DNA of 64,000 nucleotides from Ficedula albicollis (Eukaryota; Chordata; Aves; Passeriformes; Muscicapidae): contig NC_021684.1 in assembly GCF_000247815.1 (NCBI RefSeq), forward strand, positions 11,577,162 through 11,641,161, read 5' to 3'. The translations under genes and the position numbers were made by a program. The number at the start of each line of letters is the position of its first letter. The first letter of the stretch is position 1. Under the pieces are notes generated by a model. It was not told the origin of the DNA. It saw nothing but the letters and a program-made list of their open reading frames with translations, and searched no databases. Positions 39,801-54,300 of this stretch are shown here, one piece after another.

Positions 39801-42800
39801 CCTACAGTCACAGCAGTTGTTTTTTCATGGTTTCTCTGTGAACCTACAAAGTTGACACCTTCCTAGGAGCAGCTATCAACAGCAGCTGTGAAATCAGAGC
39901 GGGAAAGGAGTCAGTCCCCTTGCTAAAAACTACATCATCTTTCCCACATTTTCACTCTCACTAAACACCGGGCTTTTCTGTGCCTAGGATTTCATTTCTA
40001 CTTGGCCCTTTGTAATAAGTATGGCCCAAAATAATTGAAGGTCATTCATTATCTCTCAGGGCTTTAGAAGAAACCCTTGCTTGAGGACAAGATCCTATTT
40101 TCAGAGTCCAGCCCATGCTGTCTGTGGGGTGTTGGACAGTGGGGAGATGCTTGGCTCCAGAACAGTACCTGGTACCACTGCTGGATGCAGAAGTGCCTGC
40201 CTGCAGGGAAGGGAGGAATGACACTCATGGCCTATGAAGGGTGGCTCTGCCCTCCCTTGCCCACCTGGGTGATGCAGGATAGCTGCTGAGGTGTAGGACA
40301 GTAATACTGGCTGAGTTCAGATCACTGGAAGAGCACCTGTCCTGCCCCACAAGGTACCACCTTTGGTGCTGCATCTCCATATCCCTTTGGAAAAATTCAC
40401 CCCTTCATGCTATTGTCTTGGCTTGGGTCTGAATTATTTTTCTGTTTATACCTGACTTTTGGGGGATGAGAAGGGGGAAATGGCAGAGTTAATCACCAAA
40501 CCAGCTCCTACCCCTATCTAACTACTTTTTGCTTTTAAGGAAATGAAGTCATATTTATGTGCAGAGGTAATCCAGAAATGTGAGCTCCTGCCAAGGCATT
40601 TATTTACACAAAACTTAAGAGAGGTGATATTTGTCTGTGCCCAAAGTTAGGGCAGCTACCTTACATTAGAAGAAAGGTGGCAAACCTTTCATTGCTGATA
40701 CCATCAAGACAAAAGCTCATCACCAGCAGAACTAATATTCCTTGTCACCCTGCTGTGCCTGGGAGCACACAGGGCAGTCTGTACTCACCCAGAATGTTGC
40801 TGCAAGTAATGCTATGAATTGTTGTCCAGCTGAGATGGAAAAGTATTTAAAAACACCTTTTGAACTGTTTCCCTTCCATTCTGGCTAGTTCTTTCAGTAT
40901 GACTATTTTTGTTTAAAAGGGAAAAAGAAAAAAAGAGAGAAATCAAAACAAAGAGAAAGTTCTGTTGCACCGGAAGCATGAGCAAGACTGTTGACTTTCT
41001 GCCTGAGTCCTGTATTTTCTAACTATGAGAAATTGTTCCTTTTAACCATTGCTTGCCTTGATATATGGGAGCAATTAAATAGGAAATGTGTTGCAGTGCC
41101 AAAACAGACAGTTGACATATTTCAGAGACTTTTGGTAACTTGCTAGAAATGTTTTGCTTTCTTTGGGTTATATTATTATTTTTTTTTTAATTTGTAAATA
41201 ACAGGAAAATGGATTTTACACAATTATGGTTGTTCTTACAGCTTTTTTAGTACTTTATCACTGCTGTAATCAGGGGCCTGGAGAACTGATGTGTTTTAAC
41301 AGCATCTTTCTTGATCTTTATTAGCTGTTTTACTTGCCAGGTACTTTATTTGTTCAAGTACTTTACAACTGAACTCAAGAAATTATTGATGTTCTCCTCG
41401 TGTTACCGCTGGGAGAGATAGTTATAATGTAGCATCAAAGACCTAGGGGTTAAGTTTTATGGGGCGCTACTGGCTAGTGAAAATCACTAAACCAAGAGTT
41501 TTGTTTCACCAGTCTCATCAATTTTAGTGGAGTCCAGCGTACCCTTTAGAGAAGCTGCTGGAATTAAGGAATTCTTCAAAATGAGAAGGAATTTGTGGTG
41601 GGCCTTACCTACTGCCTTTGTTCGTAGACAGCACTTTATGGACTCAAGCAGTCAGTAAAGACTCAGGGAAAAAAAAAACAAAAAACAAGACTTAGCACTG
41701 AAGTGAGGAAAAACTATGACCAAAGTTTCCTCTGGACACCAAGACTTGGAAGACAAATTACACAGCAACTCTGAAGCCAAAAAATAAACTATATTCCCTT
41801 GCTGACCTCAGCTTCTCAAAGTCATCTCTCAGCATAAACAACTTCAGGAAAAGCCACTTGCCCAATAGGACTCTATGCTTACTAAATCAGCATCTGCCCT
41901 TGTGCCCATTGCTTCCTTTTTGGTAAATTGAGGAACAAAACACTTTGGAAAAAGCACTTTGCTGGAAGCTGAAGTTGCCTGGAGAAGGCAATGGAAGTTC
42001 ATTCTCCACACTTGAGATGTGCAAACTGCTCTGCAGTTCATAAATGTAGCACATTAATTTCCTGCTCTTCCTGGTGTGAGGCTCTTTTCCCAGCTCATCT
42101 ACATGACCCCACGTCTGCAGATTCTGTAAAGGCAAAAACTATCATTTAGGAAGTGGGGTTTGCTCTCTAAAGGAAGAAAGGGTTGATTTCATAACTTTAG
42201 TGTCTCCCACTATTTAGTTTGTTGGGCACATGGAGATAGCTGGAAAACACTGAGGTATCTGTGCAAAAGATGGCATGAGAATGCTATTGCCAAAATATAT
42301 GGTTAATTCTTCAGAGAATTTTCTTTATTCTTCCTCTCCATTCTCCCTAAAAGCTAAAAAAAAAAAATAAATGTTTTCAAATTTTTTTTCAAAATGTGCA
42401 GTATTTAATTAACTGTTATTCTGAAAAAAAAAAAAAGTCAGCTATGTACTGTAGCACTTCATGACAAAGAATGGCATTGAAATCAGGGAATGTTCAGCAG
42501 ATTTTTTTAGCCCATAAGAAAACTTTAATAAGCAGGAAAAAATGCTTTTCATCAGAACAGGAAGCAAACGTTGAAATTTTGAGCCATATAGTAGAAATAT
42601 ATTCTGAAGAGGTTTTCAAATAAGAAAGAACAAAAAACATCAACATTGCCTACCAAAATAAAGGTGTCCAATATATCAAAGTAACACTTTTCATTTTGAA
42701 TTAACATTTCGAAATGAAAAACACTTCCTATTGAGATGCTGGCTTTTTACTCCAAAGAGCTCTCAATCGAAAATTCTAATAAAAATTTATATTCTTCCTT

Positions 42801-45800
42801 TAGAAAAATTTTAGTTCAGCCTGACTTTTGCTCTCTGAGGAAACTTGTTTTATTCTGAAACCTTCAACTAGTGTTAGGTAGGGTACAGCAAACCACATAT
42901 TCAGCTTGCTTTAGTGTTTGTGTAAATGGGGTTTTCTTCCTTCCTTACAGCATTCTGATTTCCTTAGTATTTGGAAATCAGCATGTGAAAAAGGAGTTTT
43001 ATTCAGGTGTTCTGTGAAACTTCTGCTATTTTTATTTCATTTGTCATAAACTAAATCAAGCTTTATTATAAGCAAAATGTCTATGCTTTGCAGCTCTTAA
43101 CACAAGCTGTTATAAAGTTTCTAAAAAGGAAAAAGGGAACAGAATCTCCAGATGATAAATACAAGTAGTGCCTAGTGGAAAAAGTCCGGGGGGGGGAGGG
43201 AAGAGGAAATAGCTGTGAAAACACTTTTTGAACAAATAGCTGTGCTTTAACTTTGTATTGCAAGGTTGCCTGGATACACTGGAAGAACAGGCATCCTTCT
43301 ATATATATATTAGATGGTTTAATGTTTACTGCTGAAACTTGGAATGTAACTCCACGCACTATTTACAAATGTTTGGGATGAAGTAGTTCCAGAAAACCAA
43401 ACAAAGAGAGGAGGGAGGGAAATTAACCCAAACTTGCTGTTTCTGTTTTCATCATCATGTTGCTATATATAATCTGAAATTGCAGGTAGCAGTTTATGTA
43501 ACAGAGCTGGAGGAAAGGAGAAGGTTACAGGAGCTGCTGTGGAGCTGGACCAGTGCAAGGAAGGGTCCATGGCAGGTGAACCTGAGGGAGCAGATTGAGA
43601 GAGAGCAATCAGGTGATGCAAGGGAGAGAGGGGCTTGTGTAGGAAGGCTCCTGGCCCGGGTTTGTGATAGTTTGTGAGGTACACACTGCCCTCCCTGGGA
43701 CTGAGAAGCCTCCTGTCTGCTCCTGCCTGGCCATTCCCTCTATCCCCAGCACCAGAGGTGTGAGAAGTCCTGTTTGTCATTTGTCACCTGCTCTCCCTTT
43801 GTGCTCCTTGTGGGGATGGACTGTGTGGGCCATGTTAGAGTTATGTGCATATAATGTGTATCTGTATAATCCTCTGTGCTTAGGGCTGTGCAAGTTCCTG
43901 AAAGAGTTCTGTTTTGGATCAGCAAGTGGGAGGTTTGTCAGCCTTTAGTTCTGGGAGGTTTTATCTCCATTTCTGGTTCCAGAGAGTGCTCACGTTCTGC
44001 AGTGTTAAAAGGATACCCCATAGATCCAGAAAGCAGATTATACCATTTTTGAAGGCAGAAGGGAATAGTCCTGGAATTTAGATCTAGGGCACTGTTCTTT
44101 TTTTTAAATTATTTTTTAATGGATGCATTGAATCGCTTTAGTTATGTTCTGCTGTGATTGTATCTATCCGTAGAGTAGGGAGGCATTTCTGAGATGAGAA
44201 ACTCTTTGATCTTGCCATCACTTAAATGTTTCATTTAATCTGATTTTATTGAGTGATCTTCCTTGATCTGAAAAGGAACACGTTCTTCCTTCTTGCTCTT
44301 AAATTCGCATTTGAATTGAGATTCTGTTAAATACACTTTAAAAATCCCCAAAAACTCCAGGGTAATGTGGGAGTGTTACAAATGGTTTGTGCTGTATGTC
44401 ACAGCCATGTGTGATTTCCCAGTGGACAAACTGTGAAAAGTAATTCCTCGTGCTCTGAAGCCACAGATCCCTACCACCTCACCCATGATGAGTCACCATG
44501 TGCTTTCTTCCTTTAGTGGTTGATGACATGTGATAAAATATTCTAATTCTGCCCAGGATGGGGCAACGATGCATCTTCACTGACTACTTCATTGTAGTTT
44601 TTTGTAAACCTTTGGGAAATGCTATTTCAGGAGCCCCTAAGAGCCAGACTTTAAAGTCTCTTCACAAGACTCAGTCAACACATTTCATGATCATATTTTG
44701 ATTCTGCCATCATTTCTGTGATGCTGGGGCATATCTTGTACCTCTCTGCCTTGAAGAGTTAGCAAGTGCTGTCAAACACATTCAGTGCAGAGACAGCTCA
44801 TTTCACCTGTCCCCACTTGGCTGTGATACACATTGGGATCTGAACATTATCCTCATTATGAGGCCCACTTGGTGCCAGGAGAAATTCAGAGTGAATTTGT
44901 GCATGGGCCACGAGTTTTAGTTGGATTCAGTCCCCTTGTGCTTGCTGGGGAGGAGTTTGCTTTTGGCCTAGTTACAAGGACTGCTCATGGATTAAGGGGG
45001 CTGCTCGATGCCAGCCTGTGGAATAAAACCCATTAAAAGTCTGACACAGACCCTCAAACTGATCTCTAGATCATGCAGCTTCCATTGCTGCCTCCAACTC
45101 CCTGCCTGCTTTGTGTGTAAAATGAAAGACTTCATTTTTCAAATGCTCAATAATGTTTTTCGTCAGTCCTTAGCCTAGAGAAATTGGTAGCCAGTGAAAG
45201 CCAAGTATTTGAGCTGTTAACCTCTGATGGGAAAGCACATGCTGTAAAAAATGGCCCTTATCAGTGCTTTTTCTGGGAGAGCAGAACATCTCTTCTTGGG
45301 TTTTATGTCTCGCCTACTTCCCCCCAGCCTATCTGTGCCTGCCCACGCTGCAGGCTGAGCCTCGTGGGGAGCTGCTCAGGATGTCTGGTCACAGTGGCAG
45401 GAGTTTGCTGTGCCCTCATTTACCCTGCTCAGCTTTCTGCAGATAGCTGTGGCCAAGGACCCTGGAGGGCTCAGAGCTCCCAAACCAGGCAGCTCAGTAC
45501 AGCTGGTGCACAGAGCATCATTCAGAGCTGTGGTGTGGTAACCTCTCAGCTGGGCACAGTTCTGTTGGCAGAAAGCTGGTGAAATTACCCTGACAGAATC
45601 TGCTTTTAATGGCCTTACAATGCTGCAGGACATGGAAAACGTGGGGAGAGGAAGGGGTGGTTTTAGCAGATCAATACCAAGTGTAGCTTTTCTGTCATCA
45701 GAGGGATGTTAGCAGCTGCCATGGAGTGATGTCCTTCTGCTGGGTATGTGTTTTACATCTGGTATCTTCACTGATATGGCCCTGGTAATGAACTGGTTTT

Positions 45801-46711
45801 TTATATTTTCATTTCCATGTGGATGTTTGTGGCATGTACTGTCCCAGCACTAGAAAAGATGATCAAATTAAAAAATACATCACAGAAAACATTGAAGGGT
45901 GTTTATTCATTCACAGAGGCATTGGAACACTGTGGTTGGATTTATTGTGCTATAACTCAGTCTTTGGCTGAAGGAATTTTGGACACTGGCAGCGCAGGTT
46001 TAAAAGGCTGCAAGCAAGAAAAGAGTAAGCAGGTAGGAGGTAGAGCAAGGCTCCTGTTCAATGCTTGGGGAATTACTTCAGTTATATTTTGCTCTTCAGA
46101 TGAATTGTTTGCTCTGATCTGAACAGCTTTTTACCCTTCACTCTATCAGCTGAAATGTTTGCCTGCCTCAAAGTTTGTATCACCTTATGAGCACGTTCAC
46201 CTAAAGAAAATGCCAGCCTCAGCCAAGTCAGTACAAAAGGGAAAAGAGGGGGGAAGAAATGAAGAGAACAGAAAAGGAATGTGTTTGGGGGAGCTCAGGA
46301 AAGTGTTCTGTGTGTAAGCCAGTGAATCTTAAACAATATTAACTTCTTAGCAACAATGGTTCTGTTTTGTTTAACTAACAAAGGATATTGTAAGCAGATA
46401 TGTGCATCTCAGGCAGATAAGGTTTGTGTTGGACAGTCCTTTTATTGGTCCAACATTTGGTAATTCACTCAAATTTAGCTATGGAACAAGAATTATGCAT
46501 ATTTGCTTCTGAGGCAGAGGTTAGACATAAGGCTCCCAGTAATTTTCCAGTTCCTTGCTAAATTTAAATCTTAATAGAATGGGGCCCAGCCTGTCATCTT
46601 TATGTTTTCATGCCAATCCCAATAGAGTAGGGAAGCAAAAGGGCAGAATTTAACTGTCTCTTCCTCTCAATAGAAGAGTAGCACTTTTGTGTTTGCATTT
46701 CTTTTCCGTCC
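39801..46711. other. Non-coding stretch, nothing recognised
   Basis: AT-rich with several A or T runs of 8-13 bases (for example 13 A at 42424-42436), an (AT)5 run at 43301-43310 and a 9-G run at 43188-43196. Open frames at 45184-45582 and 43463-43780 have no recognisable domain. No mobile element was identified. Confidence 0.5.
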
Positions 46712-46995
46712 AAGATCTCAAAGCACGTGAATATTCTCTTTATGTCAGTGGAAAACCAAGGCATGGAGCAATTCAGGCACTATTCAGCCCATGATGTCAA
46801 AGCACAAGCTGGTGCATTGCAGCCCACATAATGAATTATAGGAACACATCCTCTGTGGAGTCCTGCATTTAAGTCCTATAACATCCTATAAAGAAGAATA
46901 AACTGAAGGAAAAGCTGTTGAGTGATTGTCTCCTTGTTTCACAGGAGGCCAGTGGCAAGGCTGGGAACAGACCATGGGAATCCTGGATTCCATCC
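46712..46995 (-). repeat. Probable MIR/CORE-like SINE or L3-tail relic
   Basis: The plus strand starts with a CTCAAAGCACGTGAATATTC stretch and a GGAAAACCAAGGCATGGAGC stretch. It later shows GTGATTGTCTCCTTGTTTCA, then CAGGAGGCCAGTGGCAAGGC and TGGGAACAGACCATGG, ending ATCCTGGATTCCATCCCC. This parallels the antisense MIR order: CTCAAAGCACTTTAC.., GGGAAACTGAGGCACAGAG, GTGACTTGCCCAAGGTCACA, CAGG.GTCAGTGGCAGAGCTGGGAATAGAACCCAGG, ATCCTGACTCC..TCCCC. The region between the two matching ends seems to hold unrelated or badly eroded sequence. Confidence 0.6.
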
Positions 46996-49583
46996 CCATG
47001 TCAAATTGCTACATGTGCCTTGCTTCCTTTGAGCAATCATTTCTCTTGCTAAGGTAACTTCTTTTAAAATATTTGAATTTTCAGCTGTCAAGTATAGGCC
47101 AAATTTATTTCATCTAGATGGATGAGGACTCAGTTCTACCTCACTAAACTGTGTCACAGCTGCCCCACTTCACTCCAAGCCACTGGGTTTTGTAGGATTA
47201 GAGGCCAATCATCTTCTCTTGCTGTTTTTTCTGTCTCATAATTCAGGCAGGAAAGTTGGATAAAACAGGCCAGGTTCTTGTTGCCAATGAAAACCTTTTC
47301 TATCAAAAAGAAAGAAAAAAGCCATTTCTCTGTGCTCACCAGCTCAAATAAGGAATGGAATTCATTTCTTAGTAATCAGGGAAATTAAATAAAGTGAGGA
47401 GACAGAACATAAGGGTGTAAATTTAGTTATTGAAGCACTGCATTAAATTCCTGGATTAGACACACAAGGAGGGTATGCCTTTCTTGGGAAAATGCCTTTT
47501 AGCTTGTCAGTCTTAGTGCTGAGAATTCTCTAAATGAAGAATTTCTTTGATGTCTGTGTGGATGTAAATGCCATGTATGCAAATTTTCCTGAGTCACACC
47601 TGGAAGAAGCCCAAAATTCCCAAAGCTGAGCTGAAATGGCCAGCCTTTCTCTTAGTTTCTTCTCCCAACCCTTTAAAATTGCTCTCATCCCATAATCCCA
47701 GCACAGATTTCCATGGAATGTTATGTCCCAGCTTGTCTGAGAGGGCTGGGCCATGCTTGGACCTTTAACATGATGTTGGTTTTATTTTCTGATAACACTG
47801 AAGCCAATGGACTGGAGAAAGTTGGAAGATGTTTGACTGACCTACTCCAGTTCCTGAGCTGCTGACAAAGCCCCCAGGTGGGTTCTGGACACTCTTTCTG
47901 TTTGTTTGCCTACATATAAATGGTTTACATTAACTTGTCTCAGGGGTTTAATGAGGATTAGTTAATATTTCCAAGATATTCATGGACATGCAGCATGTGA
48001 AGCATTGAGAGCCAGTTCCTTCCTCTTCAGCTTGTGTGACCTGATAAAGAATCCTGGGTTTCCTCTCTAATCTACATCTTGTAACACAGAAACCTTCTTC
48101 TGTTTGCCTTCCCCTGTCTGCAGCTCTTGGACAGGAACAACAAAGCCTGAACTCTATTCTTCATGATGATTTGCTCTTTCAGAAGGCAGGGGAAAGGGGA
48201 AGTCTGTGCAGAAGAAAGTGTGTGATTCTGCATAGGACTTGAGCAGAAAGTTGCCCTACAAAAGAAAACAGAACTTTCAAAAATGTGGATTTCTAAGCAT
48301 AATTATAAGCTCAGGCCTCCCTAGCCTCTGCTTAGTGTTAAGTTAGAGACTTCTACCTTGGAGCTGAAGGGTTTGTTTGAAAGCTTGGTTGCTTTTCCCC
48401 ATGTATCAAATGATCTGTTATTGCCACTGCCTGTAAATCTGTTTGCTTTCTAGTATATTTGTTTTGATAATCTCATTGAAGATACCTGCCAGGGAAAATA
48501 GATTTCAATAGGTCTTTTTATTTCCTCATTCACTGTAGAGTGCAGAGTGAATTTGCCCCCCAGTCAACTTCTGCCCTGGTATTATAAAGGTTATTGCTGG
48601 TCTGTGCAATTCTTTGTATGTAAAATGCATATCTTTTAATTAAATTTCTACTACCTTTTATAAGCCAGGGCCTGATTTTATTTTTTTTCTTTTTCTCCCC
48701 ACCCCCTCCTTGTCTGGGATGAGATGAATGCCCTTTTTCTGGGACAACTGTGGTCAGGCCAGTCTCGTGAGGCTTCCACCTCCCCTTGGCATGACCTCAG
48801 TTCTGCATTGCTCTCTGTGCTAATGCTTTTCAGAGCTTCCCAAAATCATTAACCTTGTTAAAAACCTATTGGTGATGACCTAGGGCAAGTTAGGCACCAC
48901 TGAATGTGGAGGATGGTACTCTAGCCTGGTGAAAGGTCGTTTAATTTTGCCTTCTGAAAGTATATGGGAAGGCTGGAATGGGGAGGGACAAGAGACATTT
49001 GCTGATGTGAACTTAGGGTGGGAGAGGAATTTTGGTGCAGAGGAGCAATGGCAGATGTCACAAGTGTCTGAGGTGTGCAGATGCAAGAGAATCATCACCA
49101 GTGGCAGAACTGATGCTGACTTTGTTGGATCAGGGTTTCAGTCTGCTATCTCCAGCCACTCAATATTGTTGACTTTCCAAAAAAAGTAAACAAAATATTG
49201 ACATGACTGGTCCTGGCAATCGTGGCCCTTCTGGGGCCAGGTGAGCGTGGTCCATTTCAAAGCATCACCTATGAAAATGATCCCAAAGAAGCCATACAGT
49301 AACATCTTTATTTCTTCAGCAAAAGTCACCATTCCTCAAATTTATCAGCTGTAATTAGAAGGGGCATTTACTCCTCTTTCACTATGGAGACTTAAATATC
49401 GGAGTTAAGAGAGGAACATTGTTAATAAAGAAGGAAGGAGGGTTTTTAAATGGATTTTGTTATTTTAGTTAAGTTAGATACTCTGGCAAGTTATACTGGG
49501 GGCTTTTTTTGTCAAAGAGCAGTGGGAGCAAGCAACCACAGTAATTTTACAGTTTGTGAGCTGCAGTGGTTCTGGCTCAGTGT
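46996..49583. other. Non-coding stretch, nothing recognised
   Basis: No exon or repeat family was identified. All open frames are under 90 codons. Confidence 0.55.
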
Positions 49584-49629
49584 AACAGGATCAGACAATC
49601 CAAAAGGTCCTTTCAGCCCTGTTTTCCTA
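49584..49629 (+). mobile_element. Possible CR1 3'-tail relic
   Basis: A 46-bp string containing GGATCAGACAATCCAAAAGG and TCCTTTCAGCCCTG resembles the CR1 tail 'GGACT.GATGATC..AAAGGTCCCTTCCAACCCTG'. It lacks the terminal short tandem repeat. The match is short enough to be chance. Confidence 0.35.
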
Positions 49630-51295
49630 AAGCACGTATTGACTAACAAATATAAAGGGCAAGGGAGCTCTGCAGGGTGGAGGCAGGGTTAATTACAGTT
49701 CATAACCCAGCATGTGAATTATGATAGGTATGCCAGATCTTGGCTGGTGTAAACTGACAGACTTTGGTGCAGCTGCAGTGGTCTAGTCCAGCTGAGGATT
49801 TATCCTTTGTTGCTTAAAAATGTAGCTATTTTATGCACGAAAAAATACAAAAATGTTTTCCTTCTGTTGCCCTTTAGCCCTTTCCTGATTTACATCAGCC
49901 ATCACACTTACTTCCCTGGAGAATGTATTTTAGGTGAACAAATCTCTCCACTTCACCATTTCTGCACAGTCACCCTGGATTCTCCTTTATTTCAAAGCTT
50001 GACTCATTCTTTTTCCTAGGTGAGCCCCCTGAGCTTTTGCAAATTCTTCCCTTCCATGGTAGTTTTCCTAGCAGGTTCTTGCCAATCTTTTTACTCTTCC
50101 CCATCCTTTTGGCTGTGCCGTTCACATTTAGCCCTTAAGATCTATCTTTATAAATCACTTTTGGCTTTTCTTTTACACTCTGGCTGTTATGGATGCAGCT
50201 GAAGCCTGTAGCAACCTGGGAGTAAATTGAATATAGAAATGCGTTCTGCCTCTGATGAAGGAAACTTCCCTAATCATAGGTTGTTTTCATAAATCCATAT
50301 TTTACTTCAAGCTTTGATCTGATTGACTTTCTACAATCCATTTAACATCAAAATTTTGCAGTGATTCAGTTGTGAAAGTGTCTTTCATTTTATTTCTCTT
50401 ACCCATTTCTGTTTGCATTCTGACAGATTTTTCCATTTAGTCTCAGGGGCCATGAATTCCTTTTGAACTGCATTTTCCCTGCCTTCCCTGGCATTTGCAG
50501 CACCTCCTGATTTAGATGCAATATCTGAATTTAATTAGTATGCTCTCTGCCCTCACTCAGATCACTAAATCTGTCCACCGGGGCAAAGGGAAAGGATGAA
50601 CCTGGAGCAATGTTTGCTGTTGCAGAGGATCAGTGAATGGCAATAAGCACGAACAGAGGAATTGTTAATATCAATACACCACTTTCCTGGGGAGAGAGTT
50701 GATGGGTTCTAAAGTCAGGCAAAATGATACATGAATGTTTAGTCTCAGGTGGCATCTTTTGAAGATAAATTTGAATTAAACTGCAATAAATTCATGGCCC
50801 TGCTTGTTAAAGCTGTCAGCAAAGAGTGTGAGGAGCTCAGCCAAGATGTAACATGAGAATGGATTAGCATCTCACAATCTTCCTGAGATAAGGCAAATTC
50901 GAATCTAGCTGCATTCCTGGGATGGAAGTAGGACATCTGAATGACAGAATGCAGTTTGTCATCAATGCATAAGTCTTGATTAAAGATAACTCAGAGGTTC
51001 TGGAGAAGCACAAATGAATGCACCAAAAACCCTCTGAGTGAGAATGACAGAAGCAATGGAACCTAAAAGATTCTTAGCTGGGATTTGTCACATATTTTGG
51101 CCTTTTACGCCCTGGCTAGAGCAGTGCCAGTGCTAGGAGATCAGTGCTTTGATCCAATTCCATGACAATCAATAGATGGCAAGGGCATATTTTATATGTT
51201 CAACAAATCAGCAGGTGCCATTTGGAGATGGATTACTTTGTCCCTTCTATCCATATGTGCTTGGCATATGTTCCATTATTTATGTTCTCCCCAGA
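49630..51295. other. Non-coding stretch, nothing recognised
   Basis: AT-rich, with open frames of 70 codons or fewer and no recognisable repeat family. Confidence 0.55.
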
Positions 51296-51319
51296 TAGAT
51301 CAATAGATCTATTGATCTA
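51296..51319. repeat. Perfect 24-bp palindrome
   Basis: The half-site TAGATCAATAGA is followed immediately by its exact reverse complement with no spacer, centred on AGATCT. The bases just outside do not extend the symmetry. Confidence 0.95.
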
Positions 51320-54300
51320 CTGAACAGGCTAATTTTTTCCTTCCCGTCATTGTCATAATCTGAAAGCTGACTGATGACTGTATTACTTTGTTTTGCTTGC
51401 AACTCCTTAAACGTCACCCCAGAATTAAAACAAAGACTAATCCAAACTCGCCTATTTTTCACCTGGAAGTTTGTGTATATATGCTGTGAATGAAGACACA
51501 CTGACAGATAACCTCACACCTCCTGATGTAAGTGTTACCTCAACTGCAGCAAAAAGGCTCAGATGTCCATAGAATGTAGAAGTCCAAGGCACAGGAAAAT
51601 ACTGACAGTGTGCACATTGTGGCCTTGTCTTTTTGATACCGATCAGATAGTGAGTGAAAACATGAGGTCATATGAGAAAAACACCAGTGTTCCAGTTTTT
51701 GCAGCCACCAGATTCCTTCACAGCAGCATCTATACACCAAAGTTTTGTATATCAAAGTTACTCTTGGTTTGGGAGCTTCAAATCCCTGTGGGTTCTTTGT
51801 ATCTGTTCTGGCCAAGTGCAGATGGTGAGGCAGCAATCCCATGGTCCTGGGTCAGCAGAGGGGAAGAATGGCTTGCTGTCTTGTGTGAGGGAGAGGAATG
51901 GTGGCACTTTGAAAGACCCAGGGGCTGGCTGAGGAAGCCAGTTAGAGGCATTATTCAAGGTGTAGGAGAAAAGCTGAAATCAGGCTCCTTCGCTCAGTGG
52001 GCATGACTGAGGACTGCTTTCTGTGCTTCTAGAAGGCAGTAGTTAAGAAAGCCACTGTGGCTTGTTGGATGTTCAAATGAGAGAGGCAAAGGATTTTTTA
52101 TTCTGTGGTTGTGTCAAGGGAAGCATTTGGCAGCAGACAGGCATGCTGGAAAATTGTAAAGTGCTGGAGACAAAGCTATACTGACAACATAGAGTGAGTT
52201 GAAGGAAACTTTCCTTTAGGCTTACTGAAAAAAAATAGAAAATAAGTTTGACAGTTATGTCTCTATTTGTTTCTTTCTAAAATTGATTGATTTTTCCTCC
52301 AGAAATACTGGAAAAGATGTAGGCACAAGTAGCAGATGCTTCAATTGCAAATTTGGAGGGCAATCTGTCTACCTTGTGATTCTTATTCTAGAACCAGTGC
52401 CATGAAACACCCATTTGCAGAAACATTTTAAGTTTTTCGCACATCTTCTTTCAAAACTTACCATTGGAGAAAACTTTCCAGGCTGGGAGTTCAGTTTGCA
52501 GCACAACAGAGGAGTGGAGTAATAGCTGAAAGCATGATGTGTGTAGGCAAGAAGGAACAAGTTGGAGGCTCTCCACCTGCCTGTTGTTAACTGACACACT
52601 TGAGCAAAACCAAACCACAAACAATATCTAGAGACTTGCATCCTGCTGCATTACTTTTTTATGTCCTCCCTAGAGTTTGGAGAGGCTGCACCTGACCTTT
52701 GTATGCACTGACTCTAGTTGTGCCAAGCAAGCAGTTCAGTAGCAAACTAAGTGGAAATAATTATTTTAATTAGTGTAATTGGATTACACTGAAGTGTTTT
52801 TGGGGACTGCTGTTCTGCTTCAAATGTTGTTTGAACTGTCCTGGCTGTACATAATTTCTAAACCAACACATTACATAGGGGTTTAGGCAGAGAAAAGGGA
52901 ATTGGCCAGAAAAATGCCTGATTTACTTCAGATTTGATATTTGATAACACAAGGAACGTAGGGTGGATTGCATTAGGTTTTAACTAGGACAGCAGATTTT
53001 TTTTGTAAACTGTCATCATGTGCACCTTATTTTCTCAGGAAGTCATGAGGTTATAGGTGTTTTTTAAATCTTTGTTTCGTGCTTGTCATCAACAGCTGAA
53101 ATCCCATTACCATCCACTGTGAACAGAAAAAACATGAAAAAAGCTCTCTGTTCCACAGGGCCTTACCTTCTAATGGGAGCAGGTCATCACTCAGCCACCC
53201 AAAGCACTGAAGGCCCTCAGTCAGTATAAATTAGATAGAAATAGTGGAGATCAGATTGAGAAATGCCCAAAAACTTGGGTATCATTGGCTATATAGTTGC
53301 ATCTCAAAAGGACTGCAGCTGATTACATCTGCTTTCAATTAGTGGAGGAAATGATGAGCAAATCATCAGCATTATTTCCCTCCACAGCAGCTTTTTTGAG
53401 GCAGCCTTCCATAACCTTATGTTCTTGACAGCATATTTTAGCACTAACACTTGGTATGGCTGTTTCTTCTCCTGAGAGAAGCTGTGATTCTCACTGAGGA
53501 AACCCCTTGAATGCAATAAATCGTTTACTGGAGCACAGTCCATTACATTTCAATAGATCACCATTTGGTACTTGGAGTTGGTGGCTGAGATCAGACAACA
53601 TCAACTGTAAGGAAATTCAAATTCCAAATTTCAGCATTGGTTTCATTACTGGGCTGCTGCCTGTGTATTGTGCAGGCTAAGACTGAATTGGACTTTCATG
53701 TAGACTGTTCTTTCATTCCTGTAGATTCTCTAAATAAGATTAAAAGGGATGACAGAGCAAATACCTCCAGCCCTCAGTGAGATCATAGCAGGTTTCTTGA
53801 ACACCACCTGAAAGTCAGATTATAATGGCCAGAATAAATGTTTGGTGAAGATAAGTAACTGGAGGATAAAAACTAAATGCCTGTGGGTTATCCAAGGAAA
53901 CTGAAAGGGAAAACAGGCTGGGAGAAATTGTAAAAATAGTTTATTCACATGAACATCCAGTATTATATTAAACATGCTAAGTTTGGGATATACTAGAGCT
54001 TCTCTTTTTATTACATCCTTAACAGTCAAGCGAACATGGTTTTAGAAGAGTGGAATGTTTTAAGCAAACATTGCTGACCTAGATTTTCAAAATGGGTGAG
54101 CTTGAGGACACTGTCTTCATTTTATGCCTCATTAATTTAGCCTGTTCTTCAGAGTTTCCACGGAAACTACCTTTTTGGTGACAGATAGAAACTTTTGATG
54201 GGTCAAGTAAGTAAAAGGTAACAAGAGGTATTAGGGCAGAGAATGTGTTACAGAGCCCTAATGGAAGAAGGCAGAGAATGAACTTTGAACATAAACAAAG

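Noticed and set aside
43188..43200. Short G-rich run (9 G then AGGG) as a third site of the G-run phenomenon
   Set aside because: It has no duplicated flank, is not beside a long A/T tract, and is of ordinary length.
44833..45036. 67-codon frame with a fairly regular hydrophobic pattern
   Set aside because: No family recognised and no splice sites; kept as chance.
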